From Cellulomonas uda (GTDB taxonomy: Bacteria > Actinomycetota > Actinomycetes > Actinomycetales > Cellulomonadaceae): DNA of 64,000 nucleotides. Below the pieces are notes generated by a model, which had not been told where the DNA came from, did not search any database, and saw only the letters and a program-made list of their open reading frames with translations. Numbering within the stretch: the first letter of the stretch is position 1; every line of letters begins with the position of its first letter. A program made the translations under genes and the position numbers. Shown here piece by piece: positions 53,121-62,053 of this stretch. The stretch lies in assembly GCF_006538705.1 (NCBI RefSeq), contig NZ_BJLP01000005.1, positions 1 through 64,000 on the forward strand, given 5' to 3'.

Positions 53121-56100
53121 TCAGACCGGGCGCTTCGCGACCGCGACGTCGAGCGCCGCCCCGGCCGTCACCGTCAGCTCGACCGCGAGCGTCTCGTCCG
53201 CCACGAAGTCGCGGTGCGCCTCGACGTCCGCGACGTGCTCCGCCGGGACCGTGAGCGACAGCGCGATCCGGTCCGCGACGTGCAGCCCGGCCGCCTTGCG
53301 GGCGTCCTGCACGGCACGCACCACGTCGCGCGCGTAGCCCTCGGCGCGCAGCGCGTCGTCGAGCGCGATGTCGAGCACGACGAACCCGCGCTCGGGCAGC
53401 ACGGCGGCCGCGACCTCGTCGCCCTCCTCGTCCCGCACCGCGGCGACGAGCTTGTACTCCGTCTCGAGCAGCGGCACGTCCCCCTCGGGCGTCCGCACGA
53501 CGACACCGTCGGCCGTCTGCTCCCAGTCCCCCGCCTTCGCCGCGCGGATGACGCCCTGCACGGCCTTGCCGAGGCGCGGGCCGGCCGCGCGCGCGTTGAC
53601 GTCGAGCCGCGTCCAGACACCGAACTCGGAGGCCGCCGCGTCGTCGACCGAGTGCACGGCGACGCTCTTGACGTTCACCTCGGACGCGATGAGGTCGGTG
53701 AACGGCAGCGCGAGGCGCGGGAACGGGATCGCGACGCGCAGCTCGCGCAGCGGCTGACGCACGCGCAGGCCGCTCGCCTTGCGCAGCCCGAGCGTGGTCG
53801 ACACGATCTCGCGCACCCGGTCCATGGCGGCGACGAGCTCCGCGTCCGTGAACTCCGCGCCGGTCGCGGCCGAGTCGTCCGTGACGGTCGACGCGCCGGG
53901 GCCCGGGTTCGTGACGATCGCGGCGGGCGTCGGCCAGTCGGTCAGGTGCACGCTGCGCCCACCCGTCAGACCGCGCCAGATCTCCTCCGTGACCAGCGGC
54001 GCGAGCGGGGCCATGACGCGCGTGAGCGTCTCGAGCGCGGTGTACAGCGTGTCGAACGCCGCGACGTCCTCGTCCCAGAACCGCTGCCGCTGCGTGCGCA
54101 CGTACCAGTTGGTCAGCACGTCGAGGTGCTGGCGCACCGCCTCGCACGCCCCCGGCGGGTCGTACGCGTCGAGCCGCTCGGTGACCGTCACGACGAGCTC
54201 GCGCGTGCGCGCCAGCAGGTCACGGTCCGCGGTGCTCAGCGACGCGGTGCTCTGCGCGTCGACGAGCCGCGCCGTCAGCCCGGCGCCGCCGTTCGCGGCG
54301 CCCGCGTACAGCGTGAAGAAGTAGTACGTGCTCCACAGCGGCAGCAGCACCTGGCGCACGCCGTCGCGGATGCCCTCCTCCGCGACGATGAGGTTCCCGC
54401 CGCGCAGGATCGTGCTCGACATGAGCGACCAGCGCACCGCGTCGGAGCCGTAGACGTCCCACATCTCGACCGGGTCCGGGAAGTTGCGCAGCGACTTCGA
54501 CGCCTTGCGGCCGTCGTCGCCGAGCACGATCCCGTGGCACATGACGTTGCGGAACGACGGCCGGTCGAAGATCGCCGTGGCGAGCACGTGCAGCGTGTAG
54601 AACCAGCCGCGGGTCTGCCCGATGTACTCGACGATGAAGTCGCCCGGGTAGTGGTGCTCGAACCACTCGCGGTTCTCGAACGGGTAGTGCACCTGCGCGA
54701 ACGGCATCGAGCCCGAGTCGAACCACACGTCCAGCACGTCGGGGATGCGACGCATGGTCGAGGCGCCCGTCGGGTCGTCCGGGTTCGGGCGCGTCAGCTC
54801 GTCGATGTACGGGCGGTGCAGGTCGGGCTCGCCCTGCTCGTTGGTGGGCACGCGGCCGAAGTCGCGCTCGAGCTCCGCGAGCGAGCCGTACGCGTCCACG
54901 CGCGGGTACGTCGGGTCGTCCGAGACCCACACCGGGATCGGCGTCCCCCAGTACCGGTTGCGGCTGATCGACCAGTCGCGCGCACCCGCGAGCCACTTGC
55001 CGAACTGGCCGTCCTTGATGTGCTCGGGGGTCCAGGAGATCTCCTGGTTGAGCTCGACCATCCGGTCACGGAAGTCCGTGACCCGCACGAACCACGACGA
55101 GACCGCCTTGTAGATCAGCGGGTTCCGGCAGCGCCAGCAGTGCGGGTAGGAGTGCTCGTACGTCTCGTGCCGCACGACGAGCGCGCGCTGCTGCTCCGCG
55201 ACGCGCGCGAGGGGACCCGTGCCCGCCTTGAGGTCCGCGATGATCGGCTTGTTCGCGTCGAACACCTGCTGACCCGCGTAGTCGCCGACCAGCGCGGTGA
55301 ACCGGCCGCCGTCGTCGACCGGCACGACCGCGGCGATGCCCGCCGCGTCGCACGCCGCCATGTCGTCCTCGCCGAACGCGGGCGCGAGGTGCACCAGGCC
55401 CGAGCCGTCCTCGGTCGTCACGAAGTCCGCGACCAGCACCTGGTGCGCGTTCTCGTGGCCGACGAAGTAGTCGAACGGCGGCGTGTAGCGCCGGCCCGCG
55501 AGGTCGCGGCCCAGGGTCGTGGCGACCACGGTGGCCTCGCCGAGCTCGCGCGCGTACGCGGCGAGGCGGGGGGCCGCGAGCAGCACGCGCTCGCCGGGGT
55601 GCGCCTGGCCGAACGGCGAGTCCGGCGCGGGCTCGACCGTCACGTACTCCACGTCCGGACCGACCGCGACCGCCAGGTTGCTCGGCAGCGTCCACGGCGT
55701 CGTCGTCCAGATCAGCGCGAGCTCACCGGTCTCGAGCCGCACGCCCACGGTGAGCGCCGGGTCCTGCCGGCTCGCGTACACGTCGTCGTCCATGCGCAGC
55801 TCGTGGTTCGACAGCGGCGTCTCGTCGACCCAGCAGTACGGCAGGACGCGGTAGCCCTCGTACGCCAGCCCCTTGTCGAACAGCTGCTTGAAGCCCCAGA
55901 TCACGGACTCCATGAACGACACGTCGAGCGTCTTGTAGTCGTTGTCGAAGTCCACCCACCGGGCCTGCCGCGTCACGTACTCGCGCCACTCCTGGGTGTA
56001 CTTCAGCACCGACTCACGGCACGCCGCGTTGAACGCCGCGATGCCCATCTCCTCGATCTGGGCCTTGTCCTTGATGCCCAGGAGGCGCTGCGCCTCGAGC

Positions 56101-56417
56101 TCCGCAGGCAGCCCGTGCGTGTCCCAGCCGAACCGGCGCTCCACGCGGCGGCCCCGCATGGTCTGGTAGCGCGGCACGACGTCCTTCGCGTACCCCGTCA
56201 GCAGGTGCCCGTAGTGCGGCAGGCCGTTGGCGAACGGCGGACCGTCGTAGAAGACGAACTCGTTGCTGCCGTCCTCGCCCGCGTCCCGCTGGTCGATCGA
56301 GGCCTGGAACGTGCCGTCGGCCGCCCAGTGCGCGAGCACCTCGCGCTCGAGCGCGGGCAGGTCGGGCGAGGGCGCGACGGGCTCGTCGCGGTGCAACGGG
56401 TAGTGACGATCGGTCAC
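53121..56417 (-). CDS. ileS: Isoleucyl-tRNA synthetase
   Basis: 1098 residues. It charges tRNA-Ile. The HIGH-type motif is HYGH at residues 68-71. The KMSKS-type loop reads [12 protein letters not shown]. The editing domain ([14 protein letters not shown]) and a long C-terminal domain are present. The long length and SLRN context resemble the eukaryote-like type 2 IleRS, a group often tolerant to mupirocin (family knowledge, not shown here). The GTG at 56417 has AGGAGA, the SD expected to be controlled by the T-box leader upstream. Confidence 0.97.
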   Translation of the reverse strand: MTDRHYPLHRDEPVAPSPDLPALEREVLAHWAADGTFQASIDQRDAGEDGSNEFVFYDGPPFANGLPHYGHLLTGYAKDVVPRYQTMRGRRVERRFGWDTHGLPAELEAQRLLGIKDKAQIEEMGIAAFNAACRESVLKYTQEWREYVTRQARWVDFDNDYKTLDVSFMESVIWGFKQLFDKGLAYEGYRVLPYCWVDETPLSNHELRMDDDVYASRQDPALTVGVRLETGELALIWTTTPWTLPSNLAVAVGPDVEYVTVEPAPDSPFGQAHPGERVLLAAPRLAAYARELGEATVVATTLGRDLAGRRYTPPFDYFVGHENAHQVLVADFVTTEDGSGLVHLAPAFGEDDMAACDAAGIAAVVPVDDGGRFTALVGDYAGQQVFDANKPIIADLKAGTGPLARVAEQQRALVVRHETYEHSYPHCWRCRNPLIYKAVSSWFVRVTDFRDRMVELNQEISWTPEHIKDGQFGKWLAGARDWSISRNRYWGTPIPVWVSDDPTYPRVDAYGSLAELERDFGRVPTNEQGEPDLHRPYIDELTRPNPDDPTGASTMRRIPDVLDVWFDSGSMPFAQVHYPFENREWFEHHYPGDFIVEYIGQTRGWFYTLHVLATAIFDRPSFRNVMCHGIVLGDDGRKASKSLRNFPDPVEMWDVYGSDAVRWSLMSSTILRGGNLIVAEEGIRDGVRQVLLPLWSTYYFFTLYAGAANGGAGLTARLVDAQSTASLSTADRDLLARTRELVVTVTERLDAYDPPGACEAVRQHLDVLTNWYVRTQRQRFWDEDVAAFDTLYTALETLTRVMAPLAPLVTEEIWRGLTGGRSVHLTDWPTPAAIVTNPGPGASTVTDDSAATGAEFTDAELVAAMDRVREIVSTTLGLRKASGLRVRQPLRELRVAIPFPRLALPFTDLIASEVNVKSVAVHSVDDAAASEFGVWTRLDVNARAAGPRLGKAVQGVIRAAKAGDWEQTADGVVVRTPEGDVPLLETEYKLVAAVRDEEGDEVAAAVLPERGFVVLDIALDDALRAEGYARDVVRAVQDARKAAGLHVADRIALSLTVPAEHVADVEAHRDFVADETLAVELTVTAGAALDVAVAKRPV

Positions 56418-56499
56418 CGGGGCGTCTCCTGTGGTCGGCACGTGCTGGTTCGGCAGGTGCGTGCGTCGCGTCGGCTGCGAGGACGATCGCCCGGACCGG

Positions 56500-56700
56500 C
56501 CGGACCACCGCGGTACCACCTCACTTGCCGGCTCGTCGTCCTCGCCGGCCTGAGCCCGGCGGCGACGGCGCGTCGACCACTCGTGACGGCTGTGACGGGC
56601 CTACCCGTCCGGTTCTAGTGAGGCCGCCGCGCGAGCGTGGCGACCCGTTCTTCCGGAGGCTCCCCGGTGATGGCCGGATCGGTGCCTGTCCGCCCAGGGT
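56500..56700 (-). ncRNA. ileS T-box leader (translational type)
   Basis: On the minus strand the T-box core TGGTACCGCG lies at 56518-56509, about 90 bases upstream of ileS. Upstream, CCGGCCATCACCGG (56677-56664) forms a short specifier stem whose loop holds ATC, an isoleucine codon (56671-56669). It is followed by GGAGCC and GGAAGAACGG, as in known actinobacterial ileS T-boxes with an ultrashort stem I. After the core, a TCCT segment (in GATCGTCCTCG) could pair with the ileS AGGAGA SD, implying control of translation by uncharged tRNA-Ile. Outer limits are approximate. Confidence 0.9.
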
Positions 56701-56740
56701 AGCCCAGGGCCGCACACGGCCGTACGGCATAGTCCTGCGC

Positions 56741-57496
56741 GTGACCATGCACGTGACCACGCACGCGACCCTGCCGACCACCCTGCCGACCACCCTGCCG
56801 ACCACGACGCCGACCGCGACGCCGACCACGACCGACCCGTCGGCCGCGCCCGTGGTGCTGCTCGACCTCGACGGGACGCTCAGCGAGTCGGCGCCCGGCA
56901 TCACCGGGAGCGTCGCCGCCGCGTACGGCTCGCTCGGGCTGCCGGTGCCCTCGGCGGCGGCGCTGCGCTCGTTCGTCGGACCGCCCCTGCAGGACAGCCT
57001 GCGCGCGCACGGCGTGCCCGAGGACCTGGTCCCGGCCGCGCTCGCCGCGTACCGCGCGCACTACGACGCGGGCGCGCTGCGCGAGACGCGCGCGTACCCG
57101 GGTGTGCTCGACGCGCTGCGGGCGCTGCGCGCGGCGGGCTGCACGCTCCTGGTGGCCACGTCCAAGCCGCAGGTCCGGGCGGACCCGGTGTGCGCGTACC
57201 TCGGGATCGACGCGCTGGTCGACGGTGTGTTCGGCGCCCCGCCGGACGACGTGCCGAGCAGCAAGGCGCTCGTCGTCGCCGCCGCGCTCGCGAGCGTGCC
57301 GGGCCACGGGCCCACGGTCATGGTCGGCGACCGCAGCCACGACGTCGTCGGCGCGCACGCGAACGGCGTGCGGTGCCTCGGCGTCACCTGGGGCTACGCC
57401 GAGCCGGGCGAGCTCGCCGAGGCGGACGCGCTCGTCGACGACACCGACGACCTGCCGCGCGCCGCGCTGGAGCTGCTCGCCCGCACACCGGCCTGA
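56741..57496 (+). CDS. HAD-family hydrolase (phosphoglycolate phosphatase-like)
   Basis: 251 residues from GTG 56741. The HAD motifs are VVLLDLDGTLSES (nucleophile Asp), VATSKP (motif II), the Lys in SSKALVV and MVGDRSHDVVGA (motif IV). The first 30 residues are Thr/Pro-rich, coming from three 12-base repeats (56771-56806), and are unlike normal HAD proteins. The real start may be further downstream. A CATAGT box eight bases before the GTG suggests a possible leaderless start. It is divergent from the ileS leader. It resembles the HAD protein at 58636-59295. Confidence 0.87.
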   Translation: MTMHVTTHATLPTTLPTTLPTTTPTATPTTTDPSAAPVVLLDLDGTLSESAPGITGSVAAAYGSLGLPVPSAAALRSFVGPPLQDSLRAHGVPEDLVPAALAAYRAHYDAGALRETRAYPGVLDALRALRAAGCTLLVATSKPQVRADPVCAYLGIDALVDGVFGAPPDDVPSSKALVVAAALASVPGHGPTVMVGDRSHDVVGAHANGVRCLGVTWGYAEPGELAEADALVDDTDDLPRAALELLARTPA

Positions 57497-57503
57497 CCCG
57501 GCG

Positions 57504-58505
57504 TCACTCGAGCGCGGCGGCGAGACCGCCGTCGGGCCCCACGTGCGCACCGAAGTCCGCGAGCGCCGCGACGCGCCGCGCGCGGGGCGCGTCGCGGTCG
57601 AGCGCGGTCGCGGCGGTCGCCGTGAGGTCCTGCAGCGCGCGGACGCACCGCGCGTACGCGAGCCGGTCCTCGTCGATGTCCACGCGCCCGTAGCCCGTCA
57701 GGAACGCGGCCGACTGCTCGACCGTCACGCGCAGCCCCGGCAGCACGCCCCCGAGCACGAACATCAGGTCCTGCTCGGCGGGTGCCACGCACGCGTGCTC
57801 CCAGTCCAGCAGCGCGACGTCCCGCGGCCCCGTCGCGACCACGTGCCCCACGTGGGCGTCCGCGTGGCAGACGACGAGCGGGACGTCGCGGCCCTGGTCG
57901 CGCAGCCGGTGGCCCGTCCGCACCGCGCGGGCGCGCACGGCGGCGATGCGCGGACCCGCCGCACGCCACGTCTCGGCGGCGGCCCGGGCGGCGGCGTCCC
58001 GCTCGCCCCGCAGCGTGCGCGCGACCTCGTCGTCGATCTCGGCGGTGCGCGCGAGCCGCTCCGTCGGGTCGAACGACTCGCGCGTCAGCCCGGGCACGCT
58101 CGTCGGCGCGAGCGCGTGCACCCGCGCGACGAGCCGACCGAACGCGGTCCACTGCGGCGGCGTCAGCGGCACGTCCCGGCCGGTCGGGCCGTCGAGCCAC
58201 GGCGTGACGGACAGCCGCCCGCCGTCGTGGTCGGCCGCGGGCGCCCCGCGCCGGGTGAGCAGCGGCGGCGCGAACGTCGCCGGTGCCGGCAGGAGCTCCT
58301 GCGGGCGCTGCGGGAGCGTGCGCGCCAGCGCGAGCGCGACCTGCGCGGCCGCGCTCGTCGTCGACGTCCACCGCACGGCGTACCGGCTCGGCCCGACCGT
58401 CGCACGCCACAGCCGGGCGGTGGCGTGCGTGGTCACCGGTTCGAGGGTCTCGACCTCGAGCCCGAAGTCGTCACGCACGCGGTCGCGGACGGCGGTGGTC
58501 GTCAC
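57504..58505 (-). CDS. Aminoglycoside phosphotransferase-like kinase
   Basis: 333 residues of the APH/choline-kinase fold. The catalytic loop is VVCHADAHVGHV and the metal Asp is in LLDWEHACVAPAEQDLMFV. The Asn expected at the end of the HxDxxxxN motif is replaced by His, so activity may be altered. The substrate is unknown; resistance function is not implied. It starts with GTG 58505, without a clear SD. It is convergent with the HAD gene at 56741 (7 bases apart) and divergent from the second HAD gene. Confidence 0.85.
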   Translation of the reverse strand: MTTTAVRDRVRDDFGLEVETLEPVTTHATARLWRATVGPSRYAVRWTSTTSAAAQVALALARTLPQRPQELLPAPATFAPPLLTRRGAPAADHDGGRLSVTPWLDGPTGRDVPLTPPQWTAFGRLVARVHALAPTSVPGLTRESFDPTERLARTAEIDDEVARTLRGERDAAARAAAETWRAAGPRIAAVRARAVRTGHRLRDQGRDVPLVVCHADAHVGHVVATGPRDVALLDWEHACVAPAEQDLMFVLGGVLPGLRVTVEQSAAFLTGYGRVDIDEDRLAYARCVRALQDLTATAATALDRDAPRARRVAALADFGAHVGPDGGLAAALE

Positions 58506-58635
58506 GTGCTGCACGCTAGGCAGCGGGTGTTGCGCCGAGGTTGCCGCCACGTGCCCATCGCGACACATCAGCCTCACGGCGGGCGGACGGGCCACGGCGG
58601 ACAGGGCGCCCGCCGAGCGGTGGCAGGATCTGCGG

Positions 58636-59295
58636 GTGACTGCTGCCGTGCTGCTGGACCTCGACGGGACGCTCATCGACTCCGGTGACGGGGTGGTCGA
58701 CTCCCTGCGCGCGGGGTTCCGCGGCGCCGGCCTGGTCCCGCCCGACGACGCGGTGCTGCGCTCGTTCATCGGCCCGCCCATCCACGACTCCGCGCGGCGC
58801 GTGGGCGTCCCGCCCGAGCTGCACGACGCGGTCGTCGCCGGTTACCAGCGCGCGTTCGCCGAGCGCGGGAACCTCATGGCCCACGTGTTCGACGGGGTGC
58901 CGCGGGCGCTGGCCGGGCTGCGGGCCGCCGGGGCGCGGCTCGTCGTCGCGACCGCCAAGCCGCACACGTTCGCGGTCCCGGTCCTGGAGCACCTGGGCCT
59001 GGCTCCCCTGCTGGACGGCGTGTTCGGCGCACCCGACGACGAGAGCGACACCAAGGGCCAGATCATCGCGCGGGCCGTGGCGTCGCTCGGGCCGGACGTG
59101 CGCGCCGTGATGGTGGGCGACCGCGAGCACGACGTCGAGGGCGCCCGGGAGAACAGGCTGCCCTGCGTCGGCGTGCTGTGGGGCTTCGGCGACCGCGCGG
59201 AGCTCGAGGGCGCGGGCGCGCGGGCCGTCGTGGACTCCCCCGCCGCGCTCGTCGCCGCGGCGCTCGGGCTCGTGGGGCTCAGGCCGACGGCGTGA
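58636..59295 (+). CDS. HAD-family hydrolase (phosphoglycolate phosphatase-like), second copy
   Basis: 219 residues. Motifs: AVLLDLDGTLIDS, VATAKP, TKGQII and MVGDREHDVEGA. It starts directly at the core (GTG 58636), with CAGGAT upstream. The sequence parallels the first HAD protein (FIGPPIHDSAR versus FVGPPLQDSLR), suggesting an old gene duplication around the kinase. Members dephosphorylate small sugar or glycolate phosphates; the substrate is unknown. Confidence 0.9.
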   Translation: MTAAVLLDLDGTLIDSGDGVVDSLRAGFRGAGLVPPDDAVLRSFIGPPIHDSARRVGVPPELHDAVVAGYQRAFAERGNLMAHVFDGVPRALAGLRAAGARLVVATAKPHTFAVPVLEHLGLAPLLDGVFGAPDDESDTKGQIIARAVASLGPDVRAVMVGDREHDVEGARENRLPCVGVLWGFGDRAELEGAGARAVVDSPAALVAAALGLVGLRPTA

Positions 59296-59344
59296 CGGGG
59301 TCGAGCGCCGGGCGAACCGCTCGGACGCACCTCGACCTCCTCGC

Positions 59345-59375
59345 TTGATCTTGACGCGGCGTCAACTCCTACCGT
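59345..59375 (+). promoter_or_regulatory. MerR-type promoter of the TipA-like regulator
   Basis: A -35-like TTGATC (59345-59350) and a -10-like TACCGT (59370-59375) are separated by 19 bases, the over-long spacer typical of MerR-controlled promoters. Within the spacer lies the perfect dyad TTGACG-CGG-CGTCAA (59351-59365). The regulator gene begins 46 bases after the -10. Confidence 0.7.
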
Positions 59376-59421
59376 GGATCTCGTCCGCACGACAGCACGA
59401 CGACCGCACGAAGGAGGAGCG

Positions 59422-60174
59422 ATGGAGGCGTCGATCCAGGAGGTCGCGCGCCTGACGGGCACGACGAGCCGCACGCTGCGGCACTACGACGCGGTCGGCC
59501 TGCTGCCGCCGAGCCGGGTCGCCGCAGGTGGCCACCGCTGGTACGACGACGCCGCGCTCGTCCGGCTGCAACGCATCCTGCTCCTGCGCGAGCTCGGCCT
59601 GGGGCTCAGCGAGATCGGTCGGGTCCTGGACCGCGAGCAGGACGAGGTCGTCGCGCTGCGGCGCCACCTCGCCTGGCTGCGCGACGAGCAGCGCCGGCTG
59701 GAGCGGCTCGTCGCCTCGGTCGAGCGGACGATCACCGCACGAGAGGAAGGAGGGCCTGTGATGGCCGAGGAGATGTTCGACGGGTTCGACCACACGCAGT
59801 ACAAGGACGAGGTCGAGCAGCGCTGGGGCGCCGACGCGTACGCGACCTCGGACGCGTGGTGGCGAGGGATGCCCGACGACGAGAAGAAGGGGTGGCAGGC
59901 GCGCACCGCGCGGCTCGCCGCCGACTGGGCCGCGGCCGCCGCCACGGGCACCGACCCCGCGTCCGACGAGGCGCAGGCGCTCGCCGCCCGCCACGTCGCG
60001 TGGCTCACGTCCATCCCCGGCACCCCGGGCCACGGCACGGGCGCCCCGGTCGAGTACGTGCTGGGCCTGGCCGAGCTCTACGTGGCCGACGAGCGGTTCG
60101 GCGCGACCTACGGCGGCCCGCAGGGCGCCGCGTTCGTGCGCGAGGCCCTGCACGCCTGGGCCGCGTCACGCTGA
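59422..60174 (+). CDS. TipA-like MerR-family regulator
   Basis: 250 residues. The N-terminal MerR DNA-binding domain (IQEVARLTGTTSRTLRHYDAVGLLPPSRV) and a dimerisation helix (about residues 76-108) are followed by a TipAS drug-binding domain (MFDGFDHTQYKDEVEQRWG onward). In Streptomyces, TipAL activates its own promoter when thiopeptides bind; a similar role is inferred. A strong SD lies at 59422. A second SD and ATG at 59761 could give a separate TipAS form. It is convergent with the ABC genes. Confidence 0.92.
   Translation: MEASIQEVARLTGTTSRTLRHYDAVGLLPPSRVAAGGHRWYDDAALVRLQRILLLRELGLGLSEIGRVLDREQDEVVALRRHLAWLRDEQRRLERLVASVERTITAREEGGPVMAEEMFDGFDHTQYKDEVEQRWGADAYATSDAWWRGMPDDEKKGWQARTARLAADWAAAAATGTDPASDEAQALAARHVAWLTSIPGTPGHGTGAPVEYVLGLAELYVADERFGATYGGPQGAAFVREALHAWAASR
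59748..59763 (+). promoter_or_regulatory. Internal ribosome binding site and in-frame start in the TipA-like gene
   Basis: AGGAGG at 59748-59753 is seven bases before ATG 59761, which is in frame (codon 114) and at the start of the TipAS domain. An adjacent GTG at 59758 also fits. The spacing is ideal. It predicts a short ligand-binding protein of 137 residues made from the same mRNA, as for Streptomyces tipA. Confidence 0.7.
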
Positions 60175-60199
60175 ACGCCCCGCCGCGCGCGCTCGGGTG

Positions 60200-62053
60200 C
60201 TACGGCGTGCGCAGCGTGGCCTGCCAGTCGTCGTACAGCTCGGCGAACCGGCCGCCCGCCGTCGCGAGGTCGGCCGGGGCACCGTCCTCGACGACGCGCC
60301 CGCCGTCGACGACGAGCACGCGGTCCGAGCCCATGACGGTCGACAGCCGGTGCGCGATCACCACGGCCGTGCGACCCGCGAGCAGCGTGCGCAGGCCGCG
60401 CTGCACGAGCGCCTCACCGGGGACGTCGAGCGAGCTGGTCGCCTCGTCGAGGATCAGCACGGCCGGGTCGGCCAGGAACGCGCGCGCGAACGCGACGAGC
60501 TGGCGCTGCCCCGCCGACAGCCGCCCGCCGCGCTTGTCGACGAGCGTGTCGTACCCGTCCGGGAGCGACGCCACGAGCTCGTGCACGCCGACGGCACGCG
60601 CCGCCGCCTCGACCTGAGCGCGCGACGCGCCCGGACGGCCGAGCGCGATGTTCGCGGCGACCGACCCGGAGAACAGGTACGACTCCTGCGTCACCATGAC
60701 GACCGCTCGGCGCAGGTCGCCGGGCGCGACGTCGCGCACGTCGACCCCGTCGAGCAGCACCGCTCCCGCCCGCACGTCGTAGAACCGCGCGAGCAGCTTC
60801 GCGACCGTGGACTTGCCCGCGCCCGTCTCGCCGACGAGCGCGAGCGACTGCCCCGCCGGCACGTGCAGGTCGAGCGCGGGCAGCACGCCCGGCCCGTCGC
60901 CGTAGCCGAACTCGACACCCCTGAACCGCACGTCGCCGCGCACCTCACGCAGCGCGACGGGGTGCTGCGGGTCGGGCACCGACGGCTCCTGCGCGAGGAG
61001 CGCCGAGAGCTTCTCGAGCGCCGCGGTCGCCGACTGGAACGAGTTGTAGAACATCCCGATCTGCTGCAGCGGCTGGAAGAACCGCCGCGCGTACAGCACC
61101 GCGGCCACCAGCACCCCCACGTCCAGCCCGTCGTCGAGCACACGCAGGCCGCCGACCAGCAGCACCCCCGCGACCGTGACGTTCCCGATCAGCGTCAGCC
61201 CCGTGTCGAACACGCCGTTGACGCGGATCGCGTCGGCCGTCGTGCGGCGGTAGACCTCGGCCTCCGCGCCGTACACGTGCCCGGCCGCCTCCTCACGACG
61301 GAACGCCTGCACCGCGCGGATGCCCGTCATGGTCTCCACGAACCGCACGATCACGCGCGCGGCGGCGGTCCGGTTGAGGCGGTACTGGCGCTGCGAGCGC
61401 AGCTGGAACCACCGCGTGAGCACCACGCCCGGGACCACCGCGACCAGCAGCACCAGGCCGCTGCGCCAGTCGAGCAGCGCGAGCGACGTCGCGGTGAGCA
61501 CCATCGCGAGCCCGGACGACGCGAGCGTGGTGACACCGCCGTCGAGGAGCTCGCGCAGCGCGTCCGTGTCCGACGTCTGCCGGGAGATGATCCGGCCCGA
61601 GGTGTAGCGCTCGTGGAACTCCAGGCTCAGGCGCTGCGTGTGCCGGAACAGCCGGCCGCGCAGGTCCAGCAGCACCGCCTGGCTCACGCGCGCGGACGCG
61701 CGCACCACCTGCGCGGAGAGCAGGCCTCCCCCGACCGCGAGCACCAGGTACACGCCCGCCGCGACGACGAGCGGACGCGCGTCACCGTCGTCCGCGAGGG
61801 CAGGCAGCGCCGAGTCGATGCCGTAGGCGACGAGCGCGGGCCCGGCGACCGCCGCGAGCTGCGCGAGGACGACGAGCGCGACCGTCCACCACGCGGGTCG
61901 CGCCACCGGGCGCAGCAGCGAGCCGAGCAGCCCGAGCGAGCGGCGGCGGACGACGCGCGGGTCCTCGAGCGCCTCGTCGGACGCCGCGTCCGCGGGCGGC
62001 GGGCCCGCGGACGGCGGGCTCGCGGGCGCCCCGTGGGTCGTGGGTGCCGTCAT
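60200..62053 (-). CDS. ABC exporter half-transporter, canonical nucleotide site
   Basis: 617 residues. An N-terminal charged stretch is followed by six membrane segments and a nucleotide-binding domain: Walker A GETGAGKST, the Q-loop (MVTQESYLFSGSV), signature LSAGQ, Walker B AVLILDEATSSLD (catalytic Glu present) and the His in VIAHRLST. The ATG at 62053 overlaps the stop of the partner gene (ATGA). Together they form a heterodimeric exporter similar to Rv1272c/Rv1273c or TM287/288 (family knowledge). The substrate is unknown. Confidence 0.93.
   Translation of the reverse strand: MTAPTTHGAPASPPSAGPPPADAASDEALEDPRVVRRRSLGLLGSLLRPVARPAWWTVALVVLAQLAAVAGPALVAYGIDSALPALADDGDARPLVVAAGVYLVLAVGGGLLSAQVVRASARVSQAVLLDLRGRLFRHTQRLSLEFHERYTSGRIISRQTSDTDALRELLDGGVTTLASSGLAMVLTATSLALLDWRSGLVLLVAVVPGVVLTRWFQLRSQRQYRLNRTAAARVIVRFVETMTGIRAVQAFRREEAAGHVYGAEAEVYRRTTADAIRVNGVFDTGLTLIGNVTVAGVLLVGGLRVLDDGLDVGVLVAAVLYARRFFQPLQQIGMFYNSFQSATAALEKLSALLAQEPSVPDPQHPVALREVRGDVRFRGVEFGYGDGPGVLPALDLHVPAGQSLALVGETGAGKSTVAKLLARFYDVRAGAVLLDGVDVRDVAPGDLRRAVVMVTQESYLFSGSVAANIALGRPGASRAQVEAAARAVGVHELVASLPDGYDTLVDKRGGRLSAGQRQLVAFARAFLADPAVLILDEATSSLDVPGEALVQRGLRTLLAGRTAVVIAHRLSTVMGSDRVLVVDGGRVVEDGAPADLATAGGRFAELYDDWQATLRTP

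Noticed and set aside
57504-58505. Aminoglycoside-resistance gene
   Set aside because: Only the general APH fold is seen, the catalytic Asn is missing, and the neighbours are metabolic phosphatases; resistance cannot be claimed.
60175-60199. Terminator between the TipA-like gene and the ABC gene
   Set aside because: The gap is only 25 bases and no convincing inverted repeat is present.
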